Below, one piece after another: positions 6,259 through 6,303 of a DNA stretch of 6,303 nt. The translations under genes were made by a program, and so were the position numbers. The stretch spans positions 1-6,303 of the forward strand of contig JAOUGG010000158.1 of NCBI GenBank assembly GCA_029857855.1. The letters run 5' to 3'. The number at the start of each line of letters is the position of its first letter. Position 1 is the stretch's first letter. The notes beneath the pieces are model-generated. The model did no database searches and was not told the origin of the DNA. It saw only the letters and a program-made list of their open reading frames with translations. This DNA is from Acidimicrobiia bacterium (GTDB lineage: Bacteria > Actinomycetota > Acidimicrobiia > Acidimicrobiales > SZUA-35).

Positions 6259-6303
6259 GGGTAGTGAACTCCTTGGTCTCCGCTCGTTGTGGTTCGCTTG
6301 AGG
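6255..6303 (-). CDS. Possible 3' end of an upstream operon gene (tentative)
   Basis: On the minus strand one frame from the window edge is open and ends in a TGA at 6257-6255, which would overlap the aminotransferase ATG as ATGA. The readable end would be LKRTTTSGDQGVHYP. The other frames are also open over these 45 bases, so this could equally be non-coding leader. The only support is that the next two downstream junctions that overlap do so in the same style. I cannot assign a family. Confidence 0.25.
   Translation of the reverse strand, partial: LKRTTTSGDQGVHYP
6269..6274 (-). promoter_or_regulatory. Ribosome binding site (AAGGAG) for the aminotransferase
   Basis: AAGGAG is ten bases before the ATG at 6258 and sixteen before the one at 6252, favouring the first. 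No in-frame ATG, GTG or TTG occurs between here and the window edge. Confidence 0.6.

Noticed and set aside
4957..6264. Plus-strand open frame of 435 codons opposite the aminotransferase
   Set aside because: No family motif and a Gly/His/Arg-biased composition. The opposite strand encodes a full DegT-type enzyme with all key residues.

Overview
The window is G+C-rich DNA (about two thirds G+C by eye) with strong G/C preference at third codon positions. All coding capacity I can support lies on the minus strand. It reads as part of one Wzx/Wzy-type surface-polysaccharide operon. Codon use and protein style suggest an actinobacterium, perhaps of the Acidimicrobiia, but no marker gene fixes the lineage.

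In transcription order (high to low coordinates) there are four genes. First, 6258-5146 encodes a DegT/DnrJ/EryC1-type PLP aminotransferase of the NDP-3-keto-sugar subgroup. Second, 5149-3935 encodes a Wzz-like chain-length regulator with two membrane segments and a long coiled coil. It starts at a GTG that overlaps the previous stop. Third, 3914-2373 encodes a MurJ/MviN-family flippase. Fourth, an open frame runs from 2373 off the low-coordinate edge (at least 791 codons). It joins a 12-helix O-antigen polymerase/ligase-like membrane domain, an unassigned middle segment, and a nearly complete C-terminal bacterial sugar transferase (monotopic phosphoglycosyl transferase, PGT).

Together these supply most generic steps of a Wzx/Wzy pathway. 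The PGT domain would load the first sugar phosphate onto the polyprenyl phosphate carrier. The flippase would move the finished lipid-linked repeat across the membrane. The polymerase-like domain would join repeats or transfer the chain, and the Wzz-like protein would set chain length. The aminotransferase suggests that an amino-deoxy sugar is part of the repeat. No glycosyltransferases or other sugar-nucleotide enzymes lie in the window; they are presumably encoded outside it.

The most notable feature is the single reading frame joining the enzyme that starts the repeat unit to the one that polymerises it. Genes overlap or abut throughout, so there is no gene-free stretch over 300 bases. I see no RNA gene, mobile element, CRISPR array, terminator or clear promoter.
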